From positions 1 through 64,000 of the forward strand of contig CAKTTY010000003.1 in assembly GCA_934617065.1 (NCBI GenBank): 64,000 bases of DNA, given 5' to 3'. The notes under the pieces are model-generated. The model did no database searches and was not told the DNA's origin. It worked only from the letters and a program-made list of their open reading frames with translations. Positions within the stretch are counted from its first letter, which is position 1; each line of letters opens with the position of its first letter. Positions 32,201 through 39,367 of the stretch are shown here, in pieces. A program made the translations under genes and the position numbers. The stretch is from an uncultured Eggerthellaceae bacterium (GTDB lineage: Bacteria; Actinomycetota; Coriobacteriia; Coriobacteriales; Eggerthellaceae).

Positions 32201-32850
32201 ACACCTGGTTGGGAAATAGATTTTAAGGTGGAAGGAAGAACGATTTCCTTAAGACTGCTGCAGTTGGCTACCATCATGTTTGCACTAAGCTCTTCAACAC
32301 CTTCGCTGAAAGTGAGCTTTTCAAGACAATCGCTATTCTGCAAGGTGCAGCTGAAGTTTGTAACGGAACCAGGGATGGTAAGCTCTTTGACTTTTTCAAG
32401 CTTCCAGAAACAGTATCCGCTCATAGTTTGAAGCGTATCAGGCAAGACCAGCTGCTCAACATCGCTTCCTTTAGTTCCATAGGGGAACTTGACACCGGTA
32501 ACCGTATAGTCTTTCCCATTGTTCGCAAGAGACGAAGGAACGGAAACCGTGGTCACGCCATCATCGGCAACGATCTTGGTTACCACTGCGGTGCCGTCGT
32601 CTAGGAAGTCGCACGTAAACGTAACACCATCCTGAGATACCTGCACGTCCTCTGCATCATAGGATGCCGCATATGCCGTATTAACAAAAGGACTGCTGAA
32701 CCCGCAAGCAGCAAAGCCGCTAAAAACAACTCCAATTGCAAGCAGCACAGAAAAACAAAAGGCCGCAGCCTTTCGTCTCCTACTCGATTCTGTTTTCAAA
32801 CCCCTCTTCTCCTCTTCGGTAACTCGGATGTTTAAAAGGTTACGTTTCAT
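29263..32850 (-). CDS. Chimeric LRR / beta-helix / Cna_B surface protein
   Basis: 1195 residues from ATG 32850, where MKRNLLNIRVTEEEKRG precedes the signal helix AAAFCFSVLLAIGVVFSGFA; the open frame begins further up, and no clear ribosome site decides. Order: signal peptide; BspA-type LRR_5 repeats (about 80-470: CSSLKEIVLPSTLKSI, GCDSLTSITAKGNIESIG); a Gly/Asn-rich beta-helix (about 510-1000: GGTISGNTAYAGGGVYS, GGGLWF); a Cna_B domain (about 1015-1100, VEKTWDHGSNPKSSRPEAI); a Pro/Asp/Gly linker; IQTGD, a membrane helix and a basic tail. Probably a long wall-anchored adhesin with an isopeptide-stabilised stalk. Confidence 0.87.
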   Translation of the reverse strand: MKRNLLNIRVTEEEKRGLKTESSRRRKAAAFCFSVLLAIGVVFSGFAACGFSSPFVNTAYAASYDAEDVQVSQDGVTFTCDFLDDGTAVVTKIVADDGVTTVSVPSSLANNGKDYTVTGVKFPYGTKGSDVEQLVLPDTLQTMSGYCFWKLEKVKELTIPGSVTNFSCTLQNSDCLEKLTFSEGVEELSANMMVANCSSLKEIVLPSTLKSISQPGVFSSASALETINLPDGVEFGENVGGTFSDCSSLTSITLPASVTTIHSSMFKGCDSLTSITAKGNIESIGSSAFSGCKALTEVALQGKLTSVGDSAFQNCSSLENAPDLSAVTKLGSYAFYNCKSLSCSVDLSSLSEIPGYAFCYAPVTVEKFSDSLESIGKWALIWATIEDNLPVTLQSIGDYAFFLCDLPETFAIPDSVTSVGTGAFEETGGVKEITIGSGLTSISKETFSESSVSKIVINNSADNISGTDNLPGSGVEIVYLYESIDDSVDDTISEEAGAKTLQQVVNEAPDGVATTIAIKKHVKLGSTLNIPAGKNIVITCDDPHTILAKKNTAGSLVSVAEGATLELSGDVSLRGCYNAGAIIDCKGALVISGDATVYDGTVRSTNSGVVNLSGSEAVLTMNGGVIESCNIDEVYCGVVHAADGAKVLMQAGSIQGNRVAGAQGDGNYCSSAGVMLIGNASLEMTGGTIANNSGYQGSAVMVYGPDAGEGKRATFLMKGGSIEGNASNKLGNRTPSGAVHVEGNAEFVMTGGEISGNSASDGGKGGGVCVVDPGVQGSGSEMGTVFTMKAEDDANSRSASTGGTISGNTAYAGGGVYSYSNGVTLSAGVIEGNTAWSMGGGVYSEGNRDYYSTLHVQNASITQNSASKQGGGLWFCPTGDGKAYVQDGGLIAKNKADGVGDDVVFIGFKDDPYTLTLANRAPGGGKVLWYEDGGLFEPAGMFAAINSNVPRFVEGGNNGDPLTFVDAKPNVAVKAVTSDGSFDFGSNLASLIITDNKAELGGGIGANGGVVIGKEDKCQIPVEKTWDHGSNPKSSRPEAITVNLKNGDTIIDSMDLTAQSDWKGTFTDLPVGQNYSVEEVSVPGYSAEITGDAENGFVIKNTFVPSGDGGINQNPPVTPLDPDADVPSNGGDSSGDPGADHSSVDGKGSQGIQTGDSSNVLFWLAVVVIAALVACGAYALSRAQHPRGAHSVKRK

Positions 32851-32981
32851 CCGCCATTCTGATAAATGAGAAGCAATAGTGTACAGGGCAAAATCGTCAC
32901 TTATGGCGAAAAACGCCACTATCTTTTACAGCATCAATGCCGTTCGGCAAAGAGATAGGGGGGTTCGGACCAGCAGGTTAA

Positions 32982-33398
32982 TTACGCTTCGCGCTCGATT
33001 TCGCTTACGCATTCGTTTTTGATGGTACCCACCAAGGCTTGCAGCGCATCAACCACGCGTGGCCGAATGTCTCCGCCAATGAGCACGAACATAATGTCAT
33101 CCCCCACTGCTAGCTGACCATCGGCCAACCAAACACGCACGTATTTGATGCCAGGCATAGCAAGGGCGCTTTCGATAGCAGTCTGAACCTTGGCGGCATC
33201 GTAGCTGAACAGCATGCCGCCCACTTTTTTGCCAGGTGCCACCCCATCGGTTTCAACACCGCGCGCTTCCGATTTAGGCGTAGCGCGAACCGTGCCGTTG
33301 TGCGTCAAGTACATACCGCATTCTGCGGCGGTAGGGTCGGCCTTCGCTTCGCGCAGCCATGCGTCAACAGAGGGAGCTGTTTTACTAGTATCAAGCAT
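32982..33398 (-). CDS. Molybdopterin synthase catalytic subunit-like protein (MoaE family)
   Basis: 138 residues. The VGGMLFSYDAAKV...GIKYVRVWLADGQLAVGDDIMFVLIGGDIRPRVVDAL block matches the MoaE core, which builds the dithiolene of molybdopterin. The N-terminal segment (GMYLTHNGTVRATPKSEARG) fits the GTVR motif of MoaE. The usual C-terminal active-site Lys segment is not conserved in typical form, so it may be a divergent paralog. It lies 45 bp after a small membrane gene and 3.4 kb from the molybdenum hydroxylase operon. RBS AAGGAG before ATG. Confidence 0.82.
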   Translation of the reverse strand: MLDTSKTAPSVDAWLREAKADPTAAECGMYLTHNGTVRATPKSEARGVETDGVAPGKKVGGMLFSYDAAKVQTAIESALAMPGIKYVRVWLADGQLAVGDDIMFVLIGGDIRPRVVDALQALVGTIKNECVSEIEREA

Positions 33399-33442
33399 TG
33401 GTTTCTCCTTAAGCTTCTACAAACAACATGCTGCCAAAAGCC

Positions 33443-33889
33443 TTAATCCATGTTTTTCGCCTTAGCTTTCTTCGACTTCTTCATACCAGGCTTAAATACC
33501 GAAAGGGCAAATAGCGCAATAACGCACACGAGCATTGCGCCCACCGTTGCCGTCGAAAACGGCAACAATGCAAAGCCAGCAATAACAACAATGCTCAGAA
33601 CCCACTTCGCCACCAGCCAACTATGCTTGGCAAAACCCCATGAAGTCAGAGCACCATATAGCACTGCCGTTGCCATCAGAAACGGAATGCATGGCACGAT
33701 GAATTGCGAACGAAATGCATCAATGGCAACAGGCGCGTCGAGGTTTGACAGTCCTAGCGCCGCGCCGTTGCTGAGGGCCAGAGCAAATAGGACGGCAAAC
33801 CCACCGAGCCAGACAGATGCAGCAAATAGATGAACAAGATCAATGGTTCGTTTTACCATTCGGCTTGCTTTAGGAAGTTCCATGATCAT
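33443..33889 (-). CDS. Four-helix membrane protein (CopD/DUF2269-like)
   Basis: 148 residues, GGGGAG before ATG. Helix 1 VHLFAASVWLGGFAVLFAL has the His-x5-Trp-x-Gly-Gly spacing seen in CopD/DUF2269-type proteins, where His may bind heme or metal; three more helices and a Lys-rich tail follow. It lies upstream of the MoaE-like gene and is probably cotranscribed. Exact family not certain. Confidence 0.7.
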   Translation of the reverse strand: MIMELPKASRMVKRTIDLVHLFAASVWLGGFAVLFALALSNGAALGLSNLDAPVAIDAFRSQFIVPCIPFLMATAVLYGALTSWGFAKHSWLVAKWVLSIVVIAGFALLPFSTATVGAMLVCVIALFALSVFKPGMKKSKKAKAKNMD

Positions 33890-33951
33890 CGATCGCTCCC
33901 CACATAATCGTTCGAGCTCAGTAGCCCCTGTTCAACGTCGCAGTTATTCAT

Positions 33952-33979
33952 AAAAAGAAGCCGCGCTTTTACGCGCGGC
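33952..33979 (-). terminator. Intrinsic terminator (minus strand) upstream of the MoaE pair
   Basis: GCCGCGC-GTAAAA-GCGCGGC then TTCTTTTT on the minus strand. It lies 63 bp before the 33889 start, so it either ends a transcript from the repeat region or the DegV gene, or attenuates the MoaE pair. Confidence 0.75.
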
Positions 33980-34232
33980 AAAGTTTTGGATATTCTACCA
34001 TGCGCCAATCAGGAAACTAAGACGCTTGCACGAATGGCGCGTTTCGCGCGCAGCGCTTCAATGATTAAGTCGGGACCTACCGACGCACCGACTCCTATGG
34101 GCAGTTAAAGGTCCTTCTTTCCCAAAATACGGATACTTTAACCGAAAGAGCCACATCGCAGGCGCAATAGAATCGCTGATCTTCCAAGCGAGACAACCCA
34201 TGGCCGATGCACCAGGTGGAATCATTAATGAC

Positions 34233-34450
34233 TGGCAAGATAAGCGTATTTTGTACGCTCGGGCAGAAATATCATTGCTATTTGGCAAGATCTTGCTGAA
34301 ATGTACCCTCGGACAGGCTTTTTTGGCGAAATTGGCTTATTTTGTACGCTTTTTACTGGAAAAAAGCTGTCCGAGGGTACATTTCGCGAATATCTTGCCA
34401 GAAAGCAGCCTTCTGGCTGCGCAGGGGTACAAAATACGCGTTTTTTGCCG
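34233..34450. repeat. Cluster of five TGGCAAGAT...TGTAC motifs
   Basis: Copies on + at 34233-34260, 34283-34316 and 34324-34350; on - at 34367-34400 and 34424-34450. Two subtypes: one with TATTTTGTAC (first, third and fifth) and one with GAAATGTACCCTCGGACAG (second and fourth). The latter pair are inverted copies identical at 30 of 34 bases, able to form a long hairpin with a 50-base loop. The head motif is shared with the 4517-4797 cluster. No protein function. Confidence 0.75.
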
Positions 34451-34629
34451 CACATCGGCAGACGCATTCATTCGTGCCTATTCAACGAATCACAGCGGAG
34501 CCTTTCTGCCGACAACCTCATATGCATTCGCCCATTGAATCGCAACGGGACTTAGGGGCAACCTAGACTTGCCGCCGATTCGCGATGGGATCCCAAGGGA
34601 GCATCGAGCAGCCCCCCTTGGTGCGTTTC

Positions 34630-35466
34630 TTAGAAACCGATGATCAAGCCGCCGCGTTCGGCATAGTAACTGCAAAGGCCCCTGGTAGGAATAATCTCAA
34701 TCTCGGAATTACCCCACAGCTGCAAGATGTTTTCCTTCAATGTTTGCGCGACGGCAAGGTTATCGCAATGGCTAATGGCAACACGCCCACCGGCAAACCC
34801 TCGCTCCTTCATGCGGTTAATTAGTTCGCGAACGGTCTTTTTCGTTCCTCGGGCTTTACCCTCGACAACAATCGTACCCTCTTCGCTTGCAGTGCCAATC
34901 CCCCACATGCCCAATGCCCTTGCAAGGAAACCGGTCATTTTGCCCATGCGGCCGCTTTTAATAAGATTGTCGAAGGAAGAAAGCGCAAAAAGGATCTTGG
35001 TTCTTTCAAGGAAGGTATTGGCGCGGGCAACCGCCTCGTCGAAATCAACACCTTCTCGAGCGAGCCTTTCAAGTTCATGCACGCAAAGAACAAGCTCTGG
35101 CCCCGTCGACTTTGAATCCAAGACAGCAATTTTCTTTCCTGGATGCTCTTCTAATGCCATATCCATGGCGGCAAGGGCGCTGTTCATGCTTCCTGAAAGC
35201 TGAGATGAAATGGTAATGGCAAACGTGTGGCTGGCCTTTTCAAAGTGCTGCAACCACGTTCCGGGAGCCGGGCACGCAGTGTAACTAGCTTCCTTTTCCT
35301 GTTCCATATCATGGAGCATTTTTTGTAGATCAAGATCTTCGTCGTCGACAAAATGCTGATCACCAACGGTAATCACAAATGGCACGCTGGAAAGCTCAAT
35401 AACCTCAGATTGATAACTCGACGGAAGAAGATCGCAACTCGAATCCGTAACAACGTTCCACTTCAT
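34630..35466 (-). CDS. DegV family fatty-acid-binding protein
   Basis: 278 residues, complete. MKWNVVTDSSCDLLPSSYQ and the ITISSQLSGSMNSALAA and SFDNLIKSGRMGKM segments are DegV signatures (Ser at the fatty-acid carboxyl site, RxG loop). The C-terminus CSYYAERGGLIIGF is typical. Homologs (FakB) present fatty acids to the kinase FakA; no fakA is nearby. AAAGGAC precedes ATG. A terminator-like hairpin sits in its leader (35490-35515). Confidence 0.93.
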   Translation of the reverse strand: MKWNVVTDSSCDLLPSSYQSEVIELSSVPFVITVGDQHFVDDEDLDLQKMLHDMEQEKEASYTACPAPGTWLQHFEKASHTFAITISSQLSGSMNSALAAMDMALEEHPGKKIAVLDSKSTGPELVLCVHELERLAREGVDFDEAVARANTFLERTKILFALSSFDNLIKSGRMGKMTGFLARALGMWGIGTASEEGTIVVEGKARGTKKTVRELINRMKERGFAGGRVAISHCDNLAVAQTLKENILQLWGNSEIEIIPTRGLCSYYAERGGLIIGF

Positions 35467-35489
35467 GCCGCTCGTCCTTTCTGGCGCGC

Positions 35490-35515
35490 AAAAAGCACCC
35501 GACGCGATCGGGCGC
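35490..35515 (-). terminator. Attenuator-like hairpin in the degV leader
   Basis: On the minus strand GCGCCCGA-TCGCG-TCGGGTGC followed by TTTTTGCG, about 25 bp before the DegV start. A terminator this close to a start, with a structured stretch upstream, suggests attenuation, or the end of an upstream transcript. Confidence 0.6.
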
Positions 35516-35809
35516 TTAGGCCTGAGTCAGTTACCTCTGTTATCTGGCAGTACAAAGCGATGGTCGACCACACTTAAATATCTCCTGCGTTTAATGCGCC
35601 ATTCTACCGAAGAGGCGAATCTGTAACAAACCCGAAACCGAAAGATCGACAAACGGTGCTATATACACAGCACTACGGCACAAGAACCTCTCCCCGCAGC
35701 TTAATCGGTCCGTTTCCAATTTCTTTACAGATCACCAAAGCGATATCGGAGCCGATACAATGCAACTAATCAGACATGTGGCAGAAAAACAAAAAAGGAA
35801 CACCCCTAG
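35516..35809. other. Divergent intergenic region of DegV and EFR1 genes
   Basis: Holds promoters for both genes, including a minus-strand leader of up to about 100 bases before the attenuator-like hairpin. AAAAAGGAAC precedes 35810. No known riboswitch class recognised by eye. Confidence 0.4.
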
Positions 35810-36595
35810 ATGTTGTTCTACTTTTCCGCAACTGGCAACACCAAGCATGTTGTAGACAAAATTAAGCTTAACAACGAAACGATTATTTCCATTGAAGAGG
35901 CAACCAGAAGGAGTACGTACCAGTTCCAGCTAAGCGGAAGCAGGCTAGGCATCATAACGCCAACCTACGATTTCGTATTGCCAAGCATCGTCGAAGAATT
36001 CCTTCAAAAGCTCGATGTCCGCTTCGACAATAAGCCTTACACCTTCTATGTGGGAACCTACGGCACCACCACAGGGGCAGCTTCAGCTATTACAGACGCA
36101 ATAATGAAGACAAAAGGTCTTGCATTAGACGCCAAATTCGATATTCGCATGCCGGACACCTGGACGGTGCTGTTTGATCTTTCCAACAAAAAGAAGGTTG
36201 CTGAAACCATTACCAAGGCAGAAGTCGAAATCGACGAGCTGAAAAAGCAGTTATCCGCCAAAGTAACGGGAAAGCACATGGGACACACCGCTCCAAAATG
36301 CGCTGGATCCATTGGCAAACTTATTTATGACAACAAAGTTCGAAAGACTAAGAAGCTTTCCGTATCTGAAACATGTAGCGGATGCGGTTCATGCGCCAAA
36401 AAGTGTCCGGTCCAGGCAATCGAAATGAGGGGCAAAATGCCCGTATGGGTAAAGCAAGAATGCACTATGTGCCTAGGCTGCTTACATAGGTGCCCGAACT
36501 ATTCGATTTACTACGGGAACGGCAAAGCTACCAATGCTCATGGCCAATACATCTACCGCAAAGCCGCCTCAAAAATGAAAGAGCTTTGCAGCTGA
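35810..36595 (+). CDS. EFR1-type flavodoxin-ferredoxin
   Basis: 261 residues. Flavodoxin-like N-terminus (MLFYFSATGNTKHVVDKI, FMN loop SATGNT; TPTYDFVLPSIVEEFL), then a ferredoxin domain with two 4Fe-4S sites, CSGCGSCAKKCP and CTMCLGCLHRCP. This is the EFR1 family, common in gut anaerobes, with an electron-transfer role of unknown partner. It appears monocistronic; an inverted repeat follows at 36649. Confidence 0.93.
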   Translation: MLFYFSATGNTKHVVDKIKLNNETIISIEEATRRSTYQFQLSGSRLGIITPTYDFVLPSIVEEFLQKLDVRFDNKPYTFYVGTYGTTTGAASAITDAIMKTKGLALDAKFDIRMPDTWTVLFDLSNKKKVAETITKAEVEIDELKKQLSAKVTGKHMGHTAPKCAGSIGKLIYDNKVRKTKKLSVSETCSGCGSCAKKCPVQAIEMRGKMPVWVKQECTMCLGCLHRCPNYSIYYGNGKATNAHGQYIYRKAASKMKELCS

Positions 36596-36648
36596 AACTA
36601 ATCGTCTTCGTTTCTGGGTGTTAGGAAAGCCACCCCGCTTGATAAGCC

Positions 36649-36692
36649 GAATCGCCTCACGCTTCTTGAACAAAAGAAATGTGAGGCGATTC
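36649..36692. terminator. Inverted repeat between convergent genes
   Basis: GAATCGCCTCAC (36649-36660) and its complement (36681-36692), with an inner TTCTT...AAGAA pairing. There is no strong T run, but it sits where the EFR1 and XdhC transcripts converge. Confidence 0.55.
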
Positions 36693-36819
36693 AGTGCGCT
36701 ATAAGAGCGCATCAATGCCAGAAACGGTCGAACTGCATTTTTCAAACGGCTTGTTCGACCAGGACAATGCCGCACTAGGAGATTTTGGTAGCTGCCAAGC
36801 GCGCCATGTTCGCAATTCC

Positions 36820-37830
36820 CTAATGAGTCGCACGATGCAAGATGCATTCCGCTGCAACACTAACAGCGATTTCCTCAGGCGTTTCCGCCTTAATGTCCAA
36901 GCCAATGGGCATATGAACCGTGTTCAACAGTTCCTCGGACACACCCGCATCCATCAAACGCTGCCGCGCTACTGCGATTTTTCGTCTCGAGCCCATGAAG
37001 CCCACATATGTCAACGGCTGACGAAGCGCTTGCTCGAGGATGGCATAATCGAACGCATGACTATACGTCATAATGAAAACGTAATCGCGCTCATCGAATG
37101 ACATGGACGAAGCAATGTCTTCGTAATCACCCAAGATAATCTGTTCTGCATCAGGAAAATCTTCGGACCGGGCAAACTCAGGACGACACTCGAAAAGCGT
37201 GCAAGCGAAGCCCACCTGCGCAAGGGCCGCAATGGTAGCACGACCCACATGACCGCCCCCAAACACAATGGCACGCACGGGGATAGAGACAGGCATTGCG
37301 AAGAATCCGTCAATGACACACTTCCGCTTCAAGCCAACAAGCTGCTCACCCGACACACCGCAATCTCCCGCCACAAGCGCGCCTCGCTCATCGAACAGAG
37401 CAACGGTGCCCTTAAATGGCGAGCCGCCCTCACGGCACTCCAATGCAAGATACGCTGGGGTGCGCCGTTCAAAGCACTTCAACAACTGGCTTGCCACCTG
37501 AGCCCAAGCGTCATCTTCCGCGCATATGGGAACATACAAAAGAACGGCATCGCCACCGCAAACCATGCCAATGCTGTTTTCGGCTTGAGGCCTGAGGGCT
37601 AGGTCTTCCACAAAACAAGTGTCCTCACCAACCATGGTGCGCGCTTTTGCAATGGCATGACCCTCAATGGCGCCGCCACCGATAGTGCCGCAAATCAGCC
37701 CCGCTTCAGATACCAGCATCTGGGACCCCGCGTTTCGCGGCGTAGAGCCCTTGCTCTCCACCACGGTAACCAATACGACGTTACGCCCCGTACTCAAAGA
37801 TTCTGAAATATGCTCAGCGATATCGCGCAT
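36820..37830 (-). CDS. XdhC/CoxI-family molybdenum hydroxylase maturation protein
   Basis: 336 residues from ATG 37830 (AAGGTGG upstream); ATG 37845, overlapping the yqeB stop as TAATG, is the alternative. XdhC_CoxI domain: VTVVESKGSTPRNAGSQMLV, GTIGGGAIEGHAI, and the Cys of GMVCGGDAVLLYV. XdhC Rossmann domain: AIVFGGGHVGRATIAALAQVGF, YVGFMGSRRKIAV, HMPIGLDIKAETPEEIAVS. XdhC binds Moco and inserts it (after sulfuration) into xanthine dehydrogenase-type enzymes. Last gene of the hydroxylase operon. Confidence 0.93.
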   Translation of the reverse strand: MRDIAEHISESLSTGRNVVLVTVVESKGSTPRNAGSQMLVSEAGLICGTIGGGAIEGHAIAKARTMVGEDTCFVEDLALRPQAENSIGMVCGGDAVLLYVPICAEDDAWAQVASQLLKCFERRTPAYLALECREGGSPFKGTVALFDERGALVAGDCGVSGEQLVGLKRKCVIDGFFAMPVSIPVRAIVFGGGHVGRATIAALAQVGFACTLFECRPEFARSEDFPDAEQIILGDYEDIASSMSFDERDYVFIMTYSHAFDYAILEQALRQPLTYVGFMGSRRKIAVARQRLMDAGVSEELLNTVHMPIGLDIKAETPEEIAVSVAAECILHRATH

Positions 37831-37844
37831 GATCCACCTTGCCA

Positions 37845-38645
37845 TTATTGTCGATTATCGAATATGCCACTTAGGTGCAGAATAGCTTCCAATACGCCAC
37901 CCGCCACCGACAAGCCTTTGTCAGAAACCAGTTGGCAATAACGGGCCTCGCCACGTGGATCCACATCACCGCACTTCAAACCTTCAGGAACACAAACACC
38001 ATCGGCCAGCAAGCCCCGTAAAACTCCCGTAAGCATAGCCACCACAGGAGCGTCTCCAACATAAGCAACGGCTTGGCCCTCTTCAACATGATCACCAATC
38101 GAACAAACGCCACGAAACAGGCCATCGGCAGGCGCACGCAAAACGCGCTCGCCCGCAAAGCCACCCACAAGACCAGGCACTGCAGTATTTGGAAGCGCTG
38201 AACCCTGGTAATATGCACGTCCTAGAGTATGACCGCGCATGGTTTCTACCACCGCATGGCAGTCTTCGCCCGCAGTGAAGCCAGGGCCCACGCCCACCAC
38301 AACGGGAGCCATGTCCTTAGAGGTGCCTAAATTTCGTTTCGCCAAAATGGCATCAACTACCACATCGGGCTTAAGCTCAATGCAACGGCACTCAGGATCG
38401 ATCAAAACAGGAATGGCGTGTTTTCGTTCGAGCACTTCCCTTGCCTGGCGAACATCCTGCACGCATATAGCCAAAACGCCCTCCACCTGCACCTGCCCCA
38501 AACGCACCGCTTCGCTGAAAGCAACGGTACGACGTACAGTAAGTGGCTGCTCGATTTCAGTCATAACAACCGAAATGCCACTCCGCCACAGCCGAAGGGC
38601 AATGGCGGTAGCGATATCGCCCGCTCCACGAATTATCGCAAGCAT
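37845..38645 (-). CDS. yqeB: Selenium-dependent molybdenum hydroxylase accessory protein YqeB
   Basis: 266 residues. MLAIIRGAGDIATAIALRLWRSG and VVMTEIEQPLTVRRTVAFSEAV are hallmarks of the YqeB/EF2563 family found only with selenium-dependent molybdenum hydroxylases; a central GVGPGFTAGEDCHAVVETMRGH and a C-terminal GDVDPRGEARYC complete the match. Starts 13 bp inside yqeC and ends overlapping xdhC. Expected to help supply or insert the labile selenium of the hydroxylase. Biochemical activity not established. Confidence 0.92.
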   Translation of the reverse strand: MLAIIRGAGDIATAIALRLWRSGISVVMTEIEQPLTVRRTVAFSEAVRLGQVQVEGVLAICVQDVRQAREVLERKHAIPVLIDPECRCIELKPDVVVDAILAKRNLGTSKDMAPVVVGVGPGFTAGEDCHAVVETMRGHTLGRAYYQGSALPNTAVPGLVGGFAGERVLRAPADGLFRGVCSIGDHVEEGQAVAYVGDAPVVAMLTGVLRGLLADGVCVPEGLKCGDVDPRGEARYCQLVSDKGLSVAGGVLEAILHLSGIFDNRQ

Positions 38646-39367
38646 CGGAACTCCCCATTCTTAAGACTTCCGGCAACGACTGGCGTATTGCACAGGAAGG
38701 CAATTCTCTCGACCATCCGCCATTGAGCGGGAGCCTCCACCTTGTTTATGAGCAACACGTCATGAAGGGCTTCAGCATTCAGCACTGCCACAACCGCTTC
38801 GGGCGTTACCTGGCATTCTTGCGAAATGCCCGCCAGCTTCGCATAGTGTTCAGGACGATGACATGTCTCCGAAACAGGCAAACCCACGCCATCTATACCA
38901 GCCACGCATACCACCAAGCTCGCACAATCGGGAATGACCGGCTCATATTCAGCATGCGCCTTCAAGGGAAGCATCTTCGCACCGTCAGCTTCCACCAGTA
39001 CATAGTCAGCCAAACTTACCAGATCGGAAAAAGCCAAGGAAGATTGGGTCATCTTTCCCGTTTCCTCTTGAATTGAGCCAACGCATACCACGGGACTGCC
39101 TGAAAGAGCCTCTTGCACTTCACCGAAGGAAGGGTCAATCAAGGACGGACACCACTCCGGCGTCATCATCTTCGCGCTAGTAGCGACAATCACGCTACCA
39201 CGCGCAGACAGCGCATTTGCAAGCACGCGCAAAAGCGTTGTTTTACCACCGCCGCCAATAATAGCCGTAAGGCCTGGTCGAATATGCAGATAATCGCAAA
39301 GGATGGCTATTCCTCCGGTTTCGCAAGCAGAATATGCTCTGGCAAAATCGGTAATTCGCGATGCCAA
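38633..39367 (-). CDS. yqeC: Selenium cofactor biosynthesis protein YqeC
   Basis: 244 residues if it starts at TTG 39367, inside the preceding gene. Family members begin close to LCDYLHIRPGLTAIIGGGGKTTLL, about 20 residues later; a GGAGG overlapping the end of the upstream gene precedes an ATC at about 39307-39309, so the true start is uncertain. Motifs: P-loop IGGGGKTTLL, VEADGAKMLPLKAHAEYEPVIP and ALHDVLLINKVEAP. YqeC is an accessory of selenium-dependent molybdenum hydroxylases. Operon with yqeB (13-bp overlap). Confidence 0.88.
   Translation of the reverse strand: MASRITDFARAYSACETGGIAILCDYLHIRPGLTAIIGGGGKTTLLRVLANALSARGSVIVATSAKMMTPEWCPSLIDPSFGEVQEALSGSPVVCVGSIQEETGKMTQSSLAFSDLVSLADYVLVEADGAKMLPLKAHAEYEPVIPDCASLVVCVAGIDGVGLPVSETCHRPEHYAKLAGISQECQVTPEAVVAVLNAEALHDVLLINKVEAPAQWRMVERIAFLCNTPVVAGSLKNGEFRCLR

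Larger units (their letters stand above)
33890..34629. other. Non-coding 740-bp region with repeat cluster
   Basis: No gene is recognised; short open frames here read through the repeats. It contains the minus-strand terminator (33952-33979), a GCGCG-TTT-CGCGC hairpin near 34037-34050 and the five-copy motif cluster. Confidence 0.6.
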
